Shown one piece after another: positions 24,805-34,285 of a stretch of 64,000 nt of DNA. The DNA is taken from the NCBI GenBank assembly GCA_934636105.1, contig CAKTZR010000011.1:35838-99837 (forward strand), read 5' to 3'. Both the position numbers and the translations under genes were made by a program. The notes under the pieces are model-generated. The model did no database searches, was not told the DNA's origin, and worked only from the letters and a program-made list of their open reading frames with translations. The stretch comes from an uncultured Clostridia bacterium. GTDB lineage: Bacteria; Bacillota; Clostridia; Christensenellales; Aristaeellaceae. The first letter of the stretch is position 1, and each line of letters begins with the position of its first letter.

Positions 24805-24835
24805 GGGTTCAATATGAACGAAAGAGTGTGACATC

Positions 24836-26209
24836 ATGCAAAAGCAGCATCACGCGCGAAGCACGTTTTCCGGCAAAATCGGATTCGTGCTCTCCGCAGC
24901 CGGGGCCTCTGTGGGGCTGGGCAACATCTGGCGTTTTCCGTATCTGGCGGCCAAATACGGCGGCGGCATCTTCCTGCTGATTTACATCCTTCTGGCGCTG
25001 ACCTTCGGCTATACGATGATCGTCGCGGAAACCTCCATCGGCCGCATGACGGGCAAAAGCCCGGTCGGCGCGTTTCAGTCCTTCGGCAAGTCGCGCTGGC
25101 TCTCGGCGGGCGGCTGGCTCAACGCCGTCATCCCGATGCTCATCGTGCCGTATTACTCGGTCATCGGAGGCTGGGTCATCAAGTATCTGATGGAATACGT
25201 ACTCGGCCACGGCCACGCGCTGGCGGGCGACGGCTATTTCTCCGCATTCATTTCCAGCGGCCTGTCCACCGAGCTTTGCTTTATCGTCTTCGCGGCCATC
25301 ACGCTGTTTATCATTTACGCGGGCGTGCGCAACGGCATTGAGCGTGTCTCCAAGCTGATGATGCCGATTCTGGTCGTGCTCTCCGTGCTGATTGCGGGCT
25401 ATTCCGTCACGCGGCCGGGCGCACTGGCGGGCGTGAAATATTTCCTCGTGCCGAATTTCGAAAACTTCTCGTGGATGACCGTCGTCACCGCGATGGGCCA
25501 GATGTTCTATTCGCTTTCCATCGCGATGGGCATTCTGATTACCTTCGGCTCGTATATGAAAAAGAACGTCTCCATCGAGGGTTCGACGGAGACGGTGGAG
25601 ATTTTTGATACAGCCATCGCCGTGATGGCCGGATTGATGATTATTCCCGCGATTTTCGCCTTTTCCGGCGGCGACCCGGATACGCTGCAAGCCGGCCCTT
25701 CGCTGATGTTCATCACCATTCCGAAGGTGTTTGACAGCATGAGGCTCGGCTCGGCGGTCGGCATTCTGTTCTTCGTTCTGGTGCTGTTCGCGGCGATGAC
25801 CAGCTCCATTGCGCTGACGGAAAGCGCCGTTTCCACCTTTCAGGATGAACTGGGCTGGAGCCGCCACAAGGCGACGCTGCTCATGGGCGTGATGATGCTC
25901 CTGCTGGGCAGCCTGTCCTCGCTGAGCTACGGCCCGCTCGCAAATGTGACGATTCTGGGCATGCAGCTTCTGGATTTCTTCGATTTCCTGACCAATTCGG
26001 TCATGATGCCGATTGCCGCGATTGCGATCTGTCTGCTGGTTTCCCGCGTCGCCGGGGTCAGCGCCATCGAACAGGAGGTCTGCCACGGCGAGGAGCGCTT
26101 CCGCCGCAGGCGCGTGTTCAATCTGATGATCCGCTACCTCTGCCCGCTGTTCGCGGCAATCATCCTCATCAGCTCGGTGGCCAACGCCTTTGGCTGGATC
26201 AGCATGTAA
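24836..26209 (+). CDS. Sodium-dependent transporter, NSS (SNF) family
   Basis: A 457-residue LeuT-fold transporter with about 11-12 membrane segments. The family signature GLGNIWRFPY is at residues 27-36, with the unwound helix 1 and its sodium site. The helix-6 region is ITFGSYMKKN. Substrates are usually amino acids; the particular one is not readable. The ribosome site is weak (AAAGAGTG). A good terminator follows. It diverges from hcp across about 180 bases. Confidence 0.92.
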   Translation: MQKQHHARSTFSGKIGFVLSAAGASVGLGNIWRFPYLAAKYGGGIFLLIYILLALTFGYTMIVAETSIGRMTGKSPVGAFQSFGKSRWLSAGGWLNAVIPMLIVPYYSVIGGWVIKYLMEYVLGHGHALAGDGYFSAFISSGLSTELCFIVFAAITLFIIYAGVRNGIERVSKLMMPILVVLSVLIAGYSVTRPGALAGVKYFLVPNFENFSWMTVVTAMGQMFYSLSIAMGILITFGSYMKKNVSIEGSTETVEIFDTAIAVMAGLMIIPAIFAFSGGDPDTLQAGPSLMFITIPKVFDSMRLGSAVGILFFVLVLFAAMTSSIALTESAVSTFQDELGWSRHKATLLMGVMMLLLGSLSSLSYGPLANVTILGMQLLDFFDFLTNSVMMPIAAIAICLLVSRVAGVSAIEQEVCHGEERFRRRRVFNLMIRYLCPLFAAIILISSVANAFGWISM

Positions 26210-26230
26210 CAAAATTTCAGCATACAAATA

Positions 26231-26268
26231 CAGCCCGCGCAGGTGAAAATCCGCGCGGGCTGCTTTCA
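26231..26268 (+). terminator. Intrinsic terminator after the NSS transporter gene
   Basis: Ten-base-pair stem CAGCCCGCGC/GCGCGGGCTG followed by CTTTCATT; may serve both converging genes. Confidence 0.75.
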
Positions 26269-26277
26269 TTATTCACT

Positions 26278-29022
26278 TCACCGCTTCAGGCTCTGCATCA
26301 GGTCGCCGATCATCTTATTCAGGCTGTACGCGTCCACAGGCTTGGAGATATGCGCGTTCATGCCCGCGTCGATGGATTTCTGCACATCCTCGGCGAAGGC
26401 ATTCGCGGTCATGGCGACAATCGGAACGGTCTTTGCATCAGGATGAATACCCGTGCGAATCGCGCGCGTGGCTTCGTAACCATCCATCACCGGCATCTGA
26501 ATATCCATCAGAATCAGGTCGTATTCGCCCGCGCGGGAGGCTTCAAACCGCTCGACCGCCTGCTGGCCGTTTTCGCAGAGGGTGCATTTCGCGCCGAACA
26601 TGCCCAGCACCTCGTGCAGGATCTCCGCGTTCAGCTCGTTATCCTCGGCGGCCAGCACGTTCAGCCCCTTCAGGCCGTTGTCGGTCGGCTTGCCCTCGCG
26701 GCGAGCCTCGATTTCGCGGATTCTGTCCTGCAGCAGGGACAGGAAGAAGTTGCGGGAAATCTTCCCGTCCGCGCCCGCTTTCTGAATGGCTTCAAACGAC
26801 GTTTCCCACTCGTAGATCATCACCAGCAGGATCGTCTTTTCGGAAATGCTCGCGCGAATTTTTTCGATCAGCGACAGGTCGCCGCCCTCCAGCAGGTTTT
26901 CATCCAGCAGAATCACGGGATAATTCTTCGCCTGCTGCAAGAGCTTGAGCAGGCCTTCGGCTTTGCGCACGCAGTCGGTCTGCACGCCGACGGACTTCAT
27001 CGCGGTGCAGATCGTGCCGCGCAGGCCGTCGTCCGCTTCGCCGAGGAGAATCTTGTCGATGCCGCGTTCCTTCCAGAACGTCAAATCGATCTTTTCGCAG
27101 ACGTCGAAGGTCAAATCCACGGTGAACGTGCTGCCCAGGCCCACTTCGCTGTCCACGTGGATGCTGCCATCCATCAAATCGACGATGTTTTTGGTGATCG
27201 CCATGCCCAATCCCGTGCCCTGCACGCAGCGGTTGAAGCCGCTGTCCGCGCGGGTGAACGGGTCAAACAGCACGTCGATGAACGTCCTGCTCATGCCGCA
27301 GCCGTTATCCTTCACCACGATGCGGATGCCCTGCTTCTTCGCCGTGCTCATCTTCACGCCGGTGACGGTCAGCTCAATCGTGCCGCCGGGCTGGGTATAC
27401 TTAACCGCGTTGCTCAGCAGATTCATGATAATCTGGCGCACGCGCGTTTCGTCGCCCATCACCTGCTCATGCTCGATATTCGCGGTTTTGACGATGAAGT
27501 TCTGCCGCTTCGCATCCACCTGCGGCCGCACGAGGGATTCCACCGTGCTGACCATCTCGCCGAGCTTGAATTCGCGCACGGAGAGCGACGTTTTGCCGGA
27601 TTCAATCTTGCTGATATCCAGCACGTCGTTAATCAGCGAAAGCAGATAGTTGCTCGCGCCCGCAATCTTCTTCGTGTATTCGCGCACCTTGATGGGCTTC
27701 TCCGCGTCCTTTTCCAGCAGGTTGGTGAAGCCGACGATGGCGTTCATCGGCGTGCGGATGTCGTGCGAAATATTGGAAATATACGCGCGCTTGGATTGAT
27801 TCGCCGCCTTAGCGACCTCCAGCGCGCCTTTCAGCTCCTCGGTGTAGAGCCGCTGCATCTCCTCGCGGCGCTTGTTGGCGCGGTTCCATGTGAAGAAAAT
27901 CATGCACGCGACCAGCGCCGTCAGCAGAATGCCCAGCAGCACCGTCTGCACCGCGTGGCTGCGGATGTAGTGCATGATGGCGGAAATGCTGGCATGCACA
28001 TTGCCGTCGCTCAAATAGACGGTTTTGCTCGTGTTGGACAGGCTGTAAATGTACAGGTTCAGCGCCTCGATCAGCGCCACGTCGCAGTTTCTAGAAACGG
28101 CGATGCTCACGTTCTGCGTCTGGCCGGAAATCAGGCTCGTGGACAGCGAGCTGTACGTTTCATAGATGTAATATTCCAGGATGGACCGGTCGCCGATGGC
28201 CACGTCCGCTTTTCTGTCGCTCACCGCCTTGATGCACTCCTGCTCGTTTTCGCAGACGACCACATCCTTGTAATCGGCTGTATCGACCAGCTCATCCAAG
28301 CCGCGCGCGATGGCGACGCTGCTCCTGCGGCTGTTCAGCGGGTTCTGCACAAAGGCAATCGGCGATTGCAGAATCGGTTCGCAGGCCACGAAGCCCTGTT
28401 CCGCGCAGTAGTTCGACGTAAACGCCAGCCCCGCCAGCAAGTCGTAATCCGCCTGCTTGACCAGCTGTTCCGCCTCGCTTCGGTTTTCGGCAAAAGTGTA
28501 TTCGATTTTGAGGTTCAATTCGGAAGCGAAATCGTTCAGAATGGAAATCAGCATGCCCTTCGGCTTGCCGTTTTCCTGATAGACATACGGCGCGTCCCCA
28601 TCGATGCAGAGCACGTGAAGCGTCTCCATCTGCGCCAGCAGATTACGCTGCTCCTCCGACAGCGCAAACACGTCGTCCGCGCTTCGGAAATACGTCGTAT
28701 ACAGCGTCTCCGCCTTTTCCAGCAGGCCGACGCGAAGCGGCTTGACGCTCTTGATGTTGTTCTCGCGCAGGCGGCTCGTCGTCAGCGCGCAGAGCGTCGT
28801 ATACACCGTGCCGTAGCTGTTCTCCGGCATTTCAAACATGTCCTCGACCGCCGCGCTCTTGAGCATCGGGCCGAACAGATCCACCTTGCCCGCCTGGGAA
28901 ATCATGCTCATGCCGTCCTGTTCCGGGAAGGCCACGCGCACCACGCGGCGCTCCTCCGCCATTGCGGTGGACAGCAGCAGGCAAAAACACAGTAAAATCA
29001 CCGTTCCAATTCTTCTGATCAT
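26278..29022 (-). CDS. Hybrid histidine kinase with shortened solute-binding sensor
   Basis: A 914-residue sensor kinase with a signal peptide (1-22). A shortened first SBP_bac_3-like domain (about 26-110) and a complete second one (about 132-345) precede a membrane helix (358-380). Then come HisKA with His420 (ISHDIRTPMNA), HATPase (NLLSNAVKYTQPGG; GTGLGMAITKNIV), a divergent receiver-like domain (LLDENLLEGGD) and a canonical receiver (ILMDIQMPVMDGYEATR). Compared with the paralogue upstream, about 45 and 93 residues are missing in frame from the first sensor domain. ATG 29022 follows GAGG. It lies 26 bases after the paralogue, so one operon is likely. The ligand is unknown. Confidence 0.88.
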   Translation of the reverse strand: MIRRIGTVILLCFCLLLSTAMAEERRVVRVAFPEQDGMSMISQAGKVDLFGPMLKSAAVEDMFEMPENSYGTVYTTLCALTTSRLRENNIKSVKPLRVGLLEKAETLYTTYFRSADDVFALSEEQRNLLAQMETLHVLCIDGDAPYVYQENGKPKGMLISILNDFASELNLKIEYTFAENRSEAEQLVKQADYDLLAGLAFTSNYCAEQGFVACEPILQSPIAFVQNPLNSRRSSVAIARGLDELVDTADYKDVVVCENEQECIKAVSDRKADVAIGDRSILEYYIYETYSSLSTSLISGQTQNVSIAVSRNCDVALIEALNLYIYSLSNTSKTVYLSDGNVHASISAIMHYIRSHAVQTVLLGILLTALVACMIFFTWNRANKRREEMQRLYTEELKGALEVAKAANQSKRAYISNISHDIRTPMNAIVGFTNLLEKDAEKPIKVREYTKKIAGASNYLLSLINDVLDISKIESGKTSLSVREFKLGEMVSTVESLVRPQVDAKRQNFIVKTANIEHEQVMGDETRVRQIIMNLLSNAVKYTQPGGTIELTVTGVKMSTAKKQGIRIVVKDNGCGMSRTFIDVLFDPFTRADSGFNRCVQGTGLGMAITKNIVDLMDGSIHVDSEVGLGSTFTVDLTFDVCEKIDLTFWKERGIDKILLGEADDGLRGTICTAMKSVGVQTDCVRKAEGLLKLLQQAKNYPVILLDENLLEGGDLSLIEKIRASISEKTILLVMIYEWETSFEAIQKAGADGKISRNFFLSLLQDRIREIEARREGKPTDNGLKGLNVLAAEDNELNAEILHEVLGMFGAKCTLCENGQQAVERFEASRAGEYDLILMDIQMPVMDGYEATRAIRTGIHPDAKTVPIVAMTANAFAEDVQKSIDAGMNAHISKPVDAYSLNKMIGDLMQSLKR

Positions 29023-29048
29023 GATTCGCTTTTCCTCTTTGTCCGTCG

Positions 29049-31790
29049 TCAGGCGTTTTGGGGCTTTTTGCTTTTGATTTCGACCATGCACTTTTTCAGC
29101 TTGTCAAAATCAAACGGCTTGGTCATGTGCGCGTCCATCCCCGCGTCCGCGGCGCGCTGGGCGTCCTCGGTGAAGGCGTTCGCCGTCAGCGCAATGATGG
29201 GCACGGTCTTTGCGTCCGGGCGATTCAGCGCGCGAATCTGCCGGCTGGCTTCGTATCCGTCCATCTCCGGCATCATGATGTCCATCAAAATGTAATCATA
29301 CGTGCCGATGGGCGAATATTCAAACGTGTTCACGGCCTCTTTGCCGTTGGCGACCATCGTCGGGTGAACGCCCGCGTCTTCGAGCATCAGCTGAAGGATT
29401 TCCGCGTTCAGCTCATTGTCCTCCGCCGCCAGAATGCGCAGGCCCGTCAGGTCAAATTCGTCCGTGTGGCTTTCCTTGTAATCCTTGTCGATTTTAAACG
29501 GCAGCGTCCATTTCACCGTCGTGCCCACGCCCACCTTGCTGGTCACTTCGATGTCGCCGCCCGCCTGATCGATGATCTTTTTGACGATGGCCAGACCGAG
29601 ACCCGTGCCCTTGTACGTGCTGCGCACCGCGCTGTGTTCCTGCTCAAACGGCTGGAACATGCGTCTCTGGAACTCCTCGCTCATGCCGATGCCCGTGTCC
29701 GTCACGCAGAACTCGCAGATCACCTTGTCCGCATTTTCGTCGATGATTTTCGCGGCCAGGCTGACCGCGCCGCCGGGCTTGTTATACTTGATGGCGTTGC
29801 CGATTACGTTGGAAAGAATCTGATTCATGTAGCGCGGGCTGGCGATCACGCGCGGCGGGTCGAAGTCGCTCAATCCCACCGCCGCGAACAGAATGCCGCT
29901 CTGCGCGGCGCGCGGCTCCATCCTGTCCCGGCAATCCTCCAGCAGTGCGCGCAGGGAGACGGATTCGCGTTCAAACGCCGCTTCCTTGGATTCGAGCTTG
30001 CTCATGTCCAGCACGTCGCTGACCAGGCTGAGCAGTTCTTCCGTCGCCCCGCGGATTTTTTTGTGAGCATCCCGGATGGTGTCGGTCGTCTCCGGCAGGT
30101 TGTCCGCCAAGTCGATCATGCCCAGAATGCCGTTCATCGGCGTGCGGATGTCGTGGCCCATGCGCGTCAAGAAGTCGTTTTTCGCTTCGTTGGCGACGCG
30201 GAGCTGGGCGTTCTTTCGATTCATCTGCTGCGCGTAAATCAGCGCGAAGACCGCCGAAACTACCAGCAGCGTTGCAATCGCAATCGCGCCCGCGGTCTGT
30301 TCCGGGTGCGCGCTGACATAGTGTTTGAGCGCGGTCGCGCTGCTCTGCATGTTCGCTTCGCTCAAATAGCGCGTCTTTTCCACGTTGGAAAGGCCGTATA
30401 CGTAGTAATTGAAGACCTCAAAGAGCGCATCGCTGCAATCGCGCGAAATCGCCACGCAGATTTTCTGCTCGTCGCCGGAGATGCTGCTCATCGCCAGCGC
30501 GCTGTTCGTGGCATAAATATAATAGTTCAGCGAAGAACGGTCGCCGATGGCCACATCCGCCTTTCCGTCCTTGACCACCTGCACGCATTCCAGCGCCGTG
30601 TCAAAATATTCAACGCTCTTGTACCCGGTCAGGTCGATCTGCTCCTCCACGCCGCGCACCACCGCGGCGGTATCCCGCTTCTCCACCATCGGGTTTTGCG
30701 CATAGGCCAGCGAGGAATCCAGAATTGGCTCGCTGCGCACAACGCCCAGCTTCGCGCAGAACGCCGACGTGAACGGGAAGCCCGTGACGATATCGTATTT
30801 CTTTCTCGCGGCAAGCAGTTCTTCCTCGTCGCTGCGGTCGCAGAAGGTGTAAACGGCTTTCAGCCCCATCTGCCCCGCAAAGTCGTCGAGCAGAGAAACC
30901 ACCATGCCCTTCGCTTCGCCGTTTTCCTCATAGACATAGGGCGCGTCGTCCCGCACGCAAAGCACGTTCAGCGTCTCCATCGCTTCGACGCTTGCGCGCT
31001 GCTCGTCCGTGATCTGGTAGGCGTCCTTCGTGCGCTTGAAGTATTTGTTGTAGAGGGTTTCCTGCAGCTGGGGCTGCATCAGATCGATGCGCGCAATGGT
31101 TTCGTCCAGCTCCTCAATCAATTCGGCGTTGCCCTTCGTCGCGGCGAAGTAATACGGCCGCGCGGCAAACTGCTCGACGATGCGCGTGTTGGCTACCGGC
31201 GAAAGCGACAGGCCGGAAATCACATCCACCTCACCGCTGGCCAGCGCATGCTCCTGTTCCGCCGTGCTGGTGCAATAGACCAGCTCATACTCGATGTTTT
31301 CCGCGTTCAGGAAGTTGACGACCTCCGCGTTTCGCGTGGTCGCCTGCTGCCACAATCCGACGCGGAGCGGCTTCACGCTCTGGATGTTCGTCTCGCGCAG
31401 GCGGCTTGTCGTCAGCGCGCACAGCGTGGTATACACCGTGCCGTAGCTGTTTTCCGGAAACTCGAACGCGTCGGCCGACTGCGCGGTTTTGAGCATCGGG
31501 CCGAGCAGATCGACCCGCCCCGCCTGCAAATCCTCCATCGCCTGCCCGACGGCCTCGTTGTAATCCGTCGTGGGATAGGTCACATACTCGATCTGCCAGC
31601 CGGTGTATTCCGAAATTTTTTCGAGATAGTCGAAGTTATACCCCGTAATCTTGCCCGTATGGCCGATGAAGCTCATGCCCTCCTGTTCCGGGAAGGCGAC
31701 GCGCACAACGCGCTGTTCCGCCGCCGCGCACGCGCAGAGCATCATCATCAGCCCAAACAAAACGATTGCATGTAACCTTCGCTTCAACAT
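29049..31790 (-). CDS. Hybrid histidine kinase with two solute-binding sensor domains
   Basis: A 913-residue kinase with a signal peptide (1-24, containing LCAC), two tandem SBP_bac_3 domains (about 28-250 and 272-480), one membrane helix (499-520), HisKA with His546 (MGHDIRTPMNG), HATPase (IGNAIKYNKPGG; GTGLGLAIVKKII) and a C-terminal receiver (ILMDIMMPEMDGYEASR; final Lys in MTKPFD). The periplasmic domains likely sense amino-acid-like ligands. ATG 31790 is chosen because AAGGA lies eight bases before it; the ATG at 31799 has no spacing. No separate response regulator is adjacent. Confidence 0.9.
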   Translation of the reverse strand: MLKRRLHAIVLFGLMMMLCACAAAEQRVVRVAFPEQEGMSFIGHTGKITGYNFDYLEKISEYTGWQIEYVTYPTTDYNEAVGQAMEDLQAGRVDLLGPMLKTAQSADAFEFPENSYGTVYTTLCALTTSRLRETNIQSVKPLRVGLWQQATTRNAEVVNFLNAENIEYELVYCTSTAEQEHALASGEVDVISGLSLSPVANTRIVEQFAARPYYFAATKGNAELIEELDETIARIDLMQPQLQETLYNKYFKRTKDAYQITDEQRASVEAMETLNVLCVRDDAPYVYEENGEAKGMVVSLLDDFAGQMGLKAVYTFCDRSDEEELLAARKKYDIVTGFPFTSAFCAKLGVVRSEPILDSSLAYAQNPMVEKRDTAAVVRGVEEQIDLTGYKSVEYFDTALECVQVVKDGKADVAIGDRSSLNYYIYATNSALAMSSISGDEQKICVAISRDCSDALFEVFNYYVYGLSNVEKTRYLSEANMQSSATALKHYVSAHPEQTAGAIAIATLLVVSAVFALIYAQQMNRKNAQLRVANEAKNDFLTRMGHDIRTPMNGILGMIDLADNLPETTDTIRDAHKKIRGATEELLSLVSDVLDMSKLESKEAAFERESVSLRALLEDCRDRMEPRAAQSGILFAAVGLSDFDPPRVIASPRYMNQILSNVIGNAIKYNKPGGAVSLAAKIIDENADKVICEFCVTDTGIGMSEEFQRRMFQPFEQEHSAVRSTYKGTGLGLAIVKKIIDQAGGDIEVTSKVGVGTTVKWTLPFKIDKDYKESHTDEFDLTGLRILAAEDNELNAEILQLMLEDAGVHPTMVANGKEAVNTFEYSPIGTYDYILMDIMMPEMDGYEASRQIRALNRPDAKTVPIIALTANAFTEDAQRAADAGMDAHMTKPFDFDKLKKCMVEIKSKKPQNA

Positions 31791-31851
31791 ATCCGCCATC
31801 CTTCGTCTCGTTTCAAGTCGTCTGCATCTTTTGCCTAACTCACCAATCCTA

Positions 31852-31880
31852 ATTATATGCTTGATTATCCTACATATCAA
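31852..31880 (-). promoter_or_regulatory. Promoter of the hybrid kinase pair
   Basis: Reverse-strand TTGATA (31875-31880), 17-base spacer, TATAAT (31852-31857), about 60 bases upstream of the start. Confidence 0.8.
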
Positions 31881-32040
31881 CCTTTTTTTGCGTTTTACCC
31901 CCCCCCTAAATTTTTGGAATGTTCGCTTTTTTCGACATTTTTCACGGTTTCGTTAAACACATAAGATGTGCATGTAACGGATAAATGTGACTCTTATGTA
32001 ATCAAATAGCCTTATCTATCCCAAAAGGCCTGAAAACACA
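31881..32040. other. Intergenic region with a nine-base C/G tract
   Basis: Non-coding. It contains C9 at 31898-31906, i.e. G9 about 18 bases upstream of the kinase -35 box, in otherwise AT-rich sequence. No gene seen. Confidence 0.5.
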
Positions 32041-32119
32041 AAAACGGACGACCAATGGCGCCCCTACATAAAGGCCCGTAAGCCTGTTGTAGGGGCGCGC
32101 ATCGCGCGTCCGTTTTTTT
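32041..32119. repeat. Palindromic intergenic element (type C), terminator-like
   Basis: Nested inverted repeat: outer ACGGACG/CGTCCGT, inner GCGCCCCTAC/GTAGGGGCGC around a loop of about 25 bases, ending in seven T on the + strand. It lies beyond the end of the GGDEF relic. Only one copy is in the window. Confidence 0.65.
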
Positions 32120-32140
32120 GCAGTTGAAAAACGTTTAATC

Positions 32141-32353
32141 CTATCTCCCCTGCTTTTCCCTGATCTTGTTTTCGTACATGTATTTGTCCGCCTGGTCGAA
32201 CAGCGTCGCGCAGCAGCCGCGCACCAGCCCCGCGTAATTGACCACCCGCGCCGTGCCCTGAAGCCGATTGATTTCAAGCATCATCAGCACGACCAGCACC
32301 ATCAAAACACCGATCAGCACGGAACGAATCACCGTCTTGGCTTTCGTACCCAT
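32141..32353 (-). pseudogene. Internally deleted GGDEF sensor relic (70 aa)
   Basis: A 70-residue open frame that begins like a Clostridial membrane signalling protein: helix 9-26, then LEINRLQGTARVVNYAGLVRG, the usual start of the extracytoplasmic part. It then jumps to LFDQADKYMYENKIREKQGR, the last turn of a GGDEF domain. Everything between is missing in frame. AAGGA precedes ATG 32353. It is probably the remains of a diguanylate cyclase by internal deletion. Whether the small membrane product is made is unknown. Confidence 0.65.
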
Positions 32354-32386
32354 TTCCCTATCCTTCAAAAAAATTGAAAAACCCTG

Positions 32387-32414
32387 TTGACAATTCTCCC
32401 GCCCCGTGTATAAT
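32387..32414 (+). promoter_or_regulatory. Promoter of the C69 peptidase gene
   Basis: Perfect TTGACA (32387-32392), 16-base spacer, perfect TATAAT (32409-32414). Confidence 0.85.
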
Positions 32415-32474
32415 ATAGTTCATTACTTCACCGCGCTAAATCGCTAAATCGCCATTTCGAAAGGAGACTTCCTC

Positions 32475-34061
32475 ATGAACCCGCTGAAAACCCTTTCCGC
32501 CGCCGCGCTTTCCGTCTCTCTGCTGCTCAGCGCGTCCGGCGCTTCCGCCTGCACCACGCTGTATGTCGGCGGCAATCTCACCGAGGAGGGCACGCCCTTC
32601 GTCGCCCGCACGGAGGATTACGGCTCGGATATGAATAAGCTCTGGTTCATCTCCGAGGCCGGGGCGTTCAAGGCAGGCGACAGCTGGCGCGGCTGCCCGG
32701 CCTACGGCGAATTTGAATGGACGTTCCGCCGGAACAGCTACCGCTTCACGTATTTCACCAACGATATTCTGAACGGCGCCTGCCCGGAATGCGGCGAGGA
32801 AAATCCGACGCATTTCTCCTATACCGAGTTCGGCACGAACGAGATGGGCGTTTCCGTCTCCGCGACGGAATCCATCTCCGGCAACGAGCAGGTCAAGGCC
32901 GTCGATCCCAACGTGCAGACCAAGACGGATGGCAGGGTCGGCATTGAGGAAACCGATATTCCGACCATCCTGCTGGCCGAAGCCGCCAGCGCGCGCGAGG
33001 GCGTGGAGCTGCTCGGCGAAATCTACACGGATTACGGCGCATATTTCGATTCCGGCCTGTTCATCTGCGACCAGAACGAGGTCTGGTATGTCGAAAACTG
33101 CTCCGGCACGCAGTATGCCGCCGTCAAGCTGAACAATGATCTGCTGTTCATCGAGCCGAACATCGCCGTCATCGGTCTGATCGATCTGGATGATACCGAA
33201 AACGTCATCGCTTCCCCGCGCCTGATCGAGGTCGCCCAGCAGGCGGGCACCTTCGTCGGCGACGCGCAGGCGAATCAAATCGATTTCCGCGCGTCCTACG
33301 CCAACCTCGGCACGGCGGAGGCTCCCCGCGTCGGCGCGCCGCGCATGGTGGATGGCCTGAACTTTCTGAACGCCAACGCCGACGCTTCGGAAGGCGCGCT
33401 GGCCGCGGATCAAACCCGCTTCACCATCAGCAACGTGAAGGATGGCGAAATCGTCCCGCTCTACTCCAGCATCACCGCCGACCGGACGCTCACCAAGAAC
33501 GACGTGTTTGATTTCTACAAGCTCTCCAGCGTCGGCAAGCCCAGCAATCAGGAAATCGAAATCTTCCAGCTCTTTGCGGATCGCCCCGTTGAAACGGGCA
33601 CGGTCGGCTGGGTCGGCGTGGGCAACATAGCCTATAACGTGTTCATCCCCTATTACCCGCTGCTGATGCAGGAGATTTACGCGGGCTATCAGGTCTCCAC
33701 GCCCGTCGTCACCAAGGTGCCGCTCAGCGAGGGCAGGCCGGAGGGCTTCGCCACCTACGCCCAGAACCGCAGAACCGGCGAGGAATTTTACGTGGTCTAT
33801 CCCGAAAACTGGCGCGATTCGTATTATTTCGCCTTCGAAGGCTTGGGCGGCTCCATCCTCTATGCCGAACAGCTGACCGGCGCGCCCATCGCCGAGAGCG
33901 AAAAGCAGCTCGCCACGGATACGCTTGCCGCGCTGCAGGATGAAATCAACGCAGGCTTTGAATCGCTCGACCCGAACGAAACCGGCGCTTTTGGCAAGCA
34001 GATGGCCGAAAAGGCCCAGCAGACCGCGCTGACGCTCATCGACCGCCTGACCGCCCAATAA
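32475..34061 (+). CDS. Secreted C69-family dipeptidase
   Basis: A 528-residue Ntn-type peptidase of family C69 (PepD-like). A signal peptide (1-25, ending ASGASA) is followed directly by Cys26 (CTTLYVGG), so signal cleavage would itself expose the N-terminal nucleophile. GTPFVARTEDYG and YYPLLMQ are family features. It likely degrades dipeptides outside the membrane. AAAGGAG precedes the ATG and a consensus promoter lies upstream. It is a single-gene transcript between two decayed signalling genes. Confidence 0.87.
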   Translation: MNPLKTLSAAALSVSLLLSASGASACTTLYVGGNLTEEGTPFVARTEDYGSDMNKLWFISEAGAFKAGDSWRGCPAYGEFEWTFRRNSYRFTYFTNDILNGACPECGEENPTHFSYTEFGTNEMGVSVSATESISGNEQVKAVDPNVQTKTDGRVGIEETDIPTILLAEAASAREGVELLGEIYTDYGAYFDSGLFICDQNEVWYVENCSGTQYAAVKLNNDLLFIEPNIAVIGLIDLDDTENVIASPRLIEVAQQAGTFVGDAQANQIDFRASYANLGTAEAPRVGAPRMVDGLNFLNANADASEGALAADQTRFTISNVKDGEIVPLYSSITADRTLTKNDVFDFYKLSSVGKPSNQEIEIFQLFADRPVETGTVGWVGVGNIAYNVFIPYYPLLMQEIYAGYQVSTPVVTKVPLSEGRPEGFATYAQNRRTGEEFYVVYPENWRDSYYFAFEGLGGSILYAEQLTGAPIAESEKQLATDTLAALQDEINAGFESLDPNETGAFGKQMAEKAQQTALTLIDRLTAQ

Positions 34062-34103
34062 GCGGCCGACTCACGCCCATTTCCCAATCCATCAAATTAA
34101 GTT

Positions 34104-34144
34104 AAAAAAGCCCTCCCGGCGATTAAAACCGAGAGGGCTTATTC
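34104..34144 (-). terminator. Terminator of the SRP RNA gene
   Basis: Stem AAGCCCTC/GAGGGCTT; on the reverse strand it is followed by TTTTTTAAC, so it ends the SRP RNA transcript and may also stop the peptidase transcript. Confidence 0.8.
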
Positions 34145-34153
34145 ATGCTCAAT

Positions 34154-34280
34154 CGTAGAATGCTCGGGGCAGAAAATTCCCACGGCACACACGATACAAT
34201 GCTTATTGCTGCTGCCTTCCGGCCCTGACAAGGTTCACACCCTCGCATTGCATGAGTTCCATCCGTCATCACACTCTACG
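34154..34280 (-). ncRNA. ffs: Signal recognition particle RNA, small bacterial type
   Basis: The reverse strand carries the SRP domain IV core: GTCAGGGCCGGAAGGCAGCAGC, with the GGAA tetraloop-side and asymmetric AGCAGC-type loop that bind Ffh. The ends pair exactly (CGTAGAGTG at the 5' end with CATTCTACG at the 3' end, one G-U), giving about 127 nucleotides. The promoter places transcription start at the same 5' end, so there is no room for an Alu domain. It guides membrane protein targeting with Ffh and FtsY. Confidence 0.93.
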
Positions 34281-34285
34281 CGTTT

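Noticed and set aside
26350..31775. Two long + strand frames (881 and 905 codons) opposite the hybrid kinases
   Set aside because: Antisense shadows created by the codon bias of the kinase genes; no domain, promoter or ribosome site fits them.
32002..32277. 91-codon reverse frame overlapping the GGDEF relic
   Set aside because: Runs through the palindromic element and is out of frame with the recognisable relic; no ribosome site.
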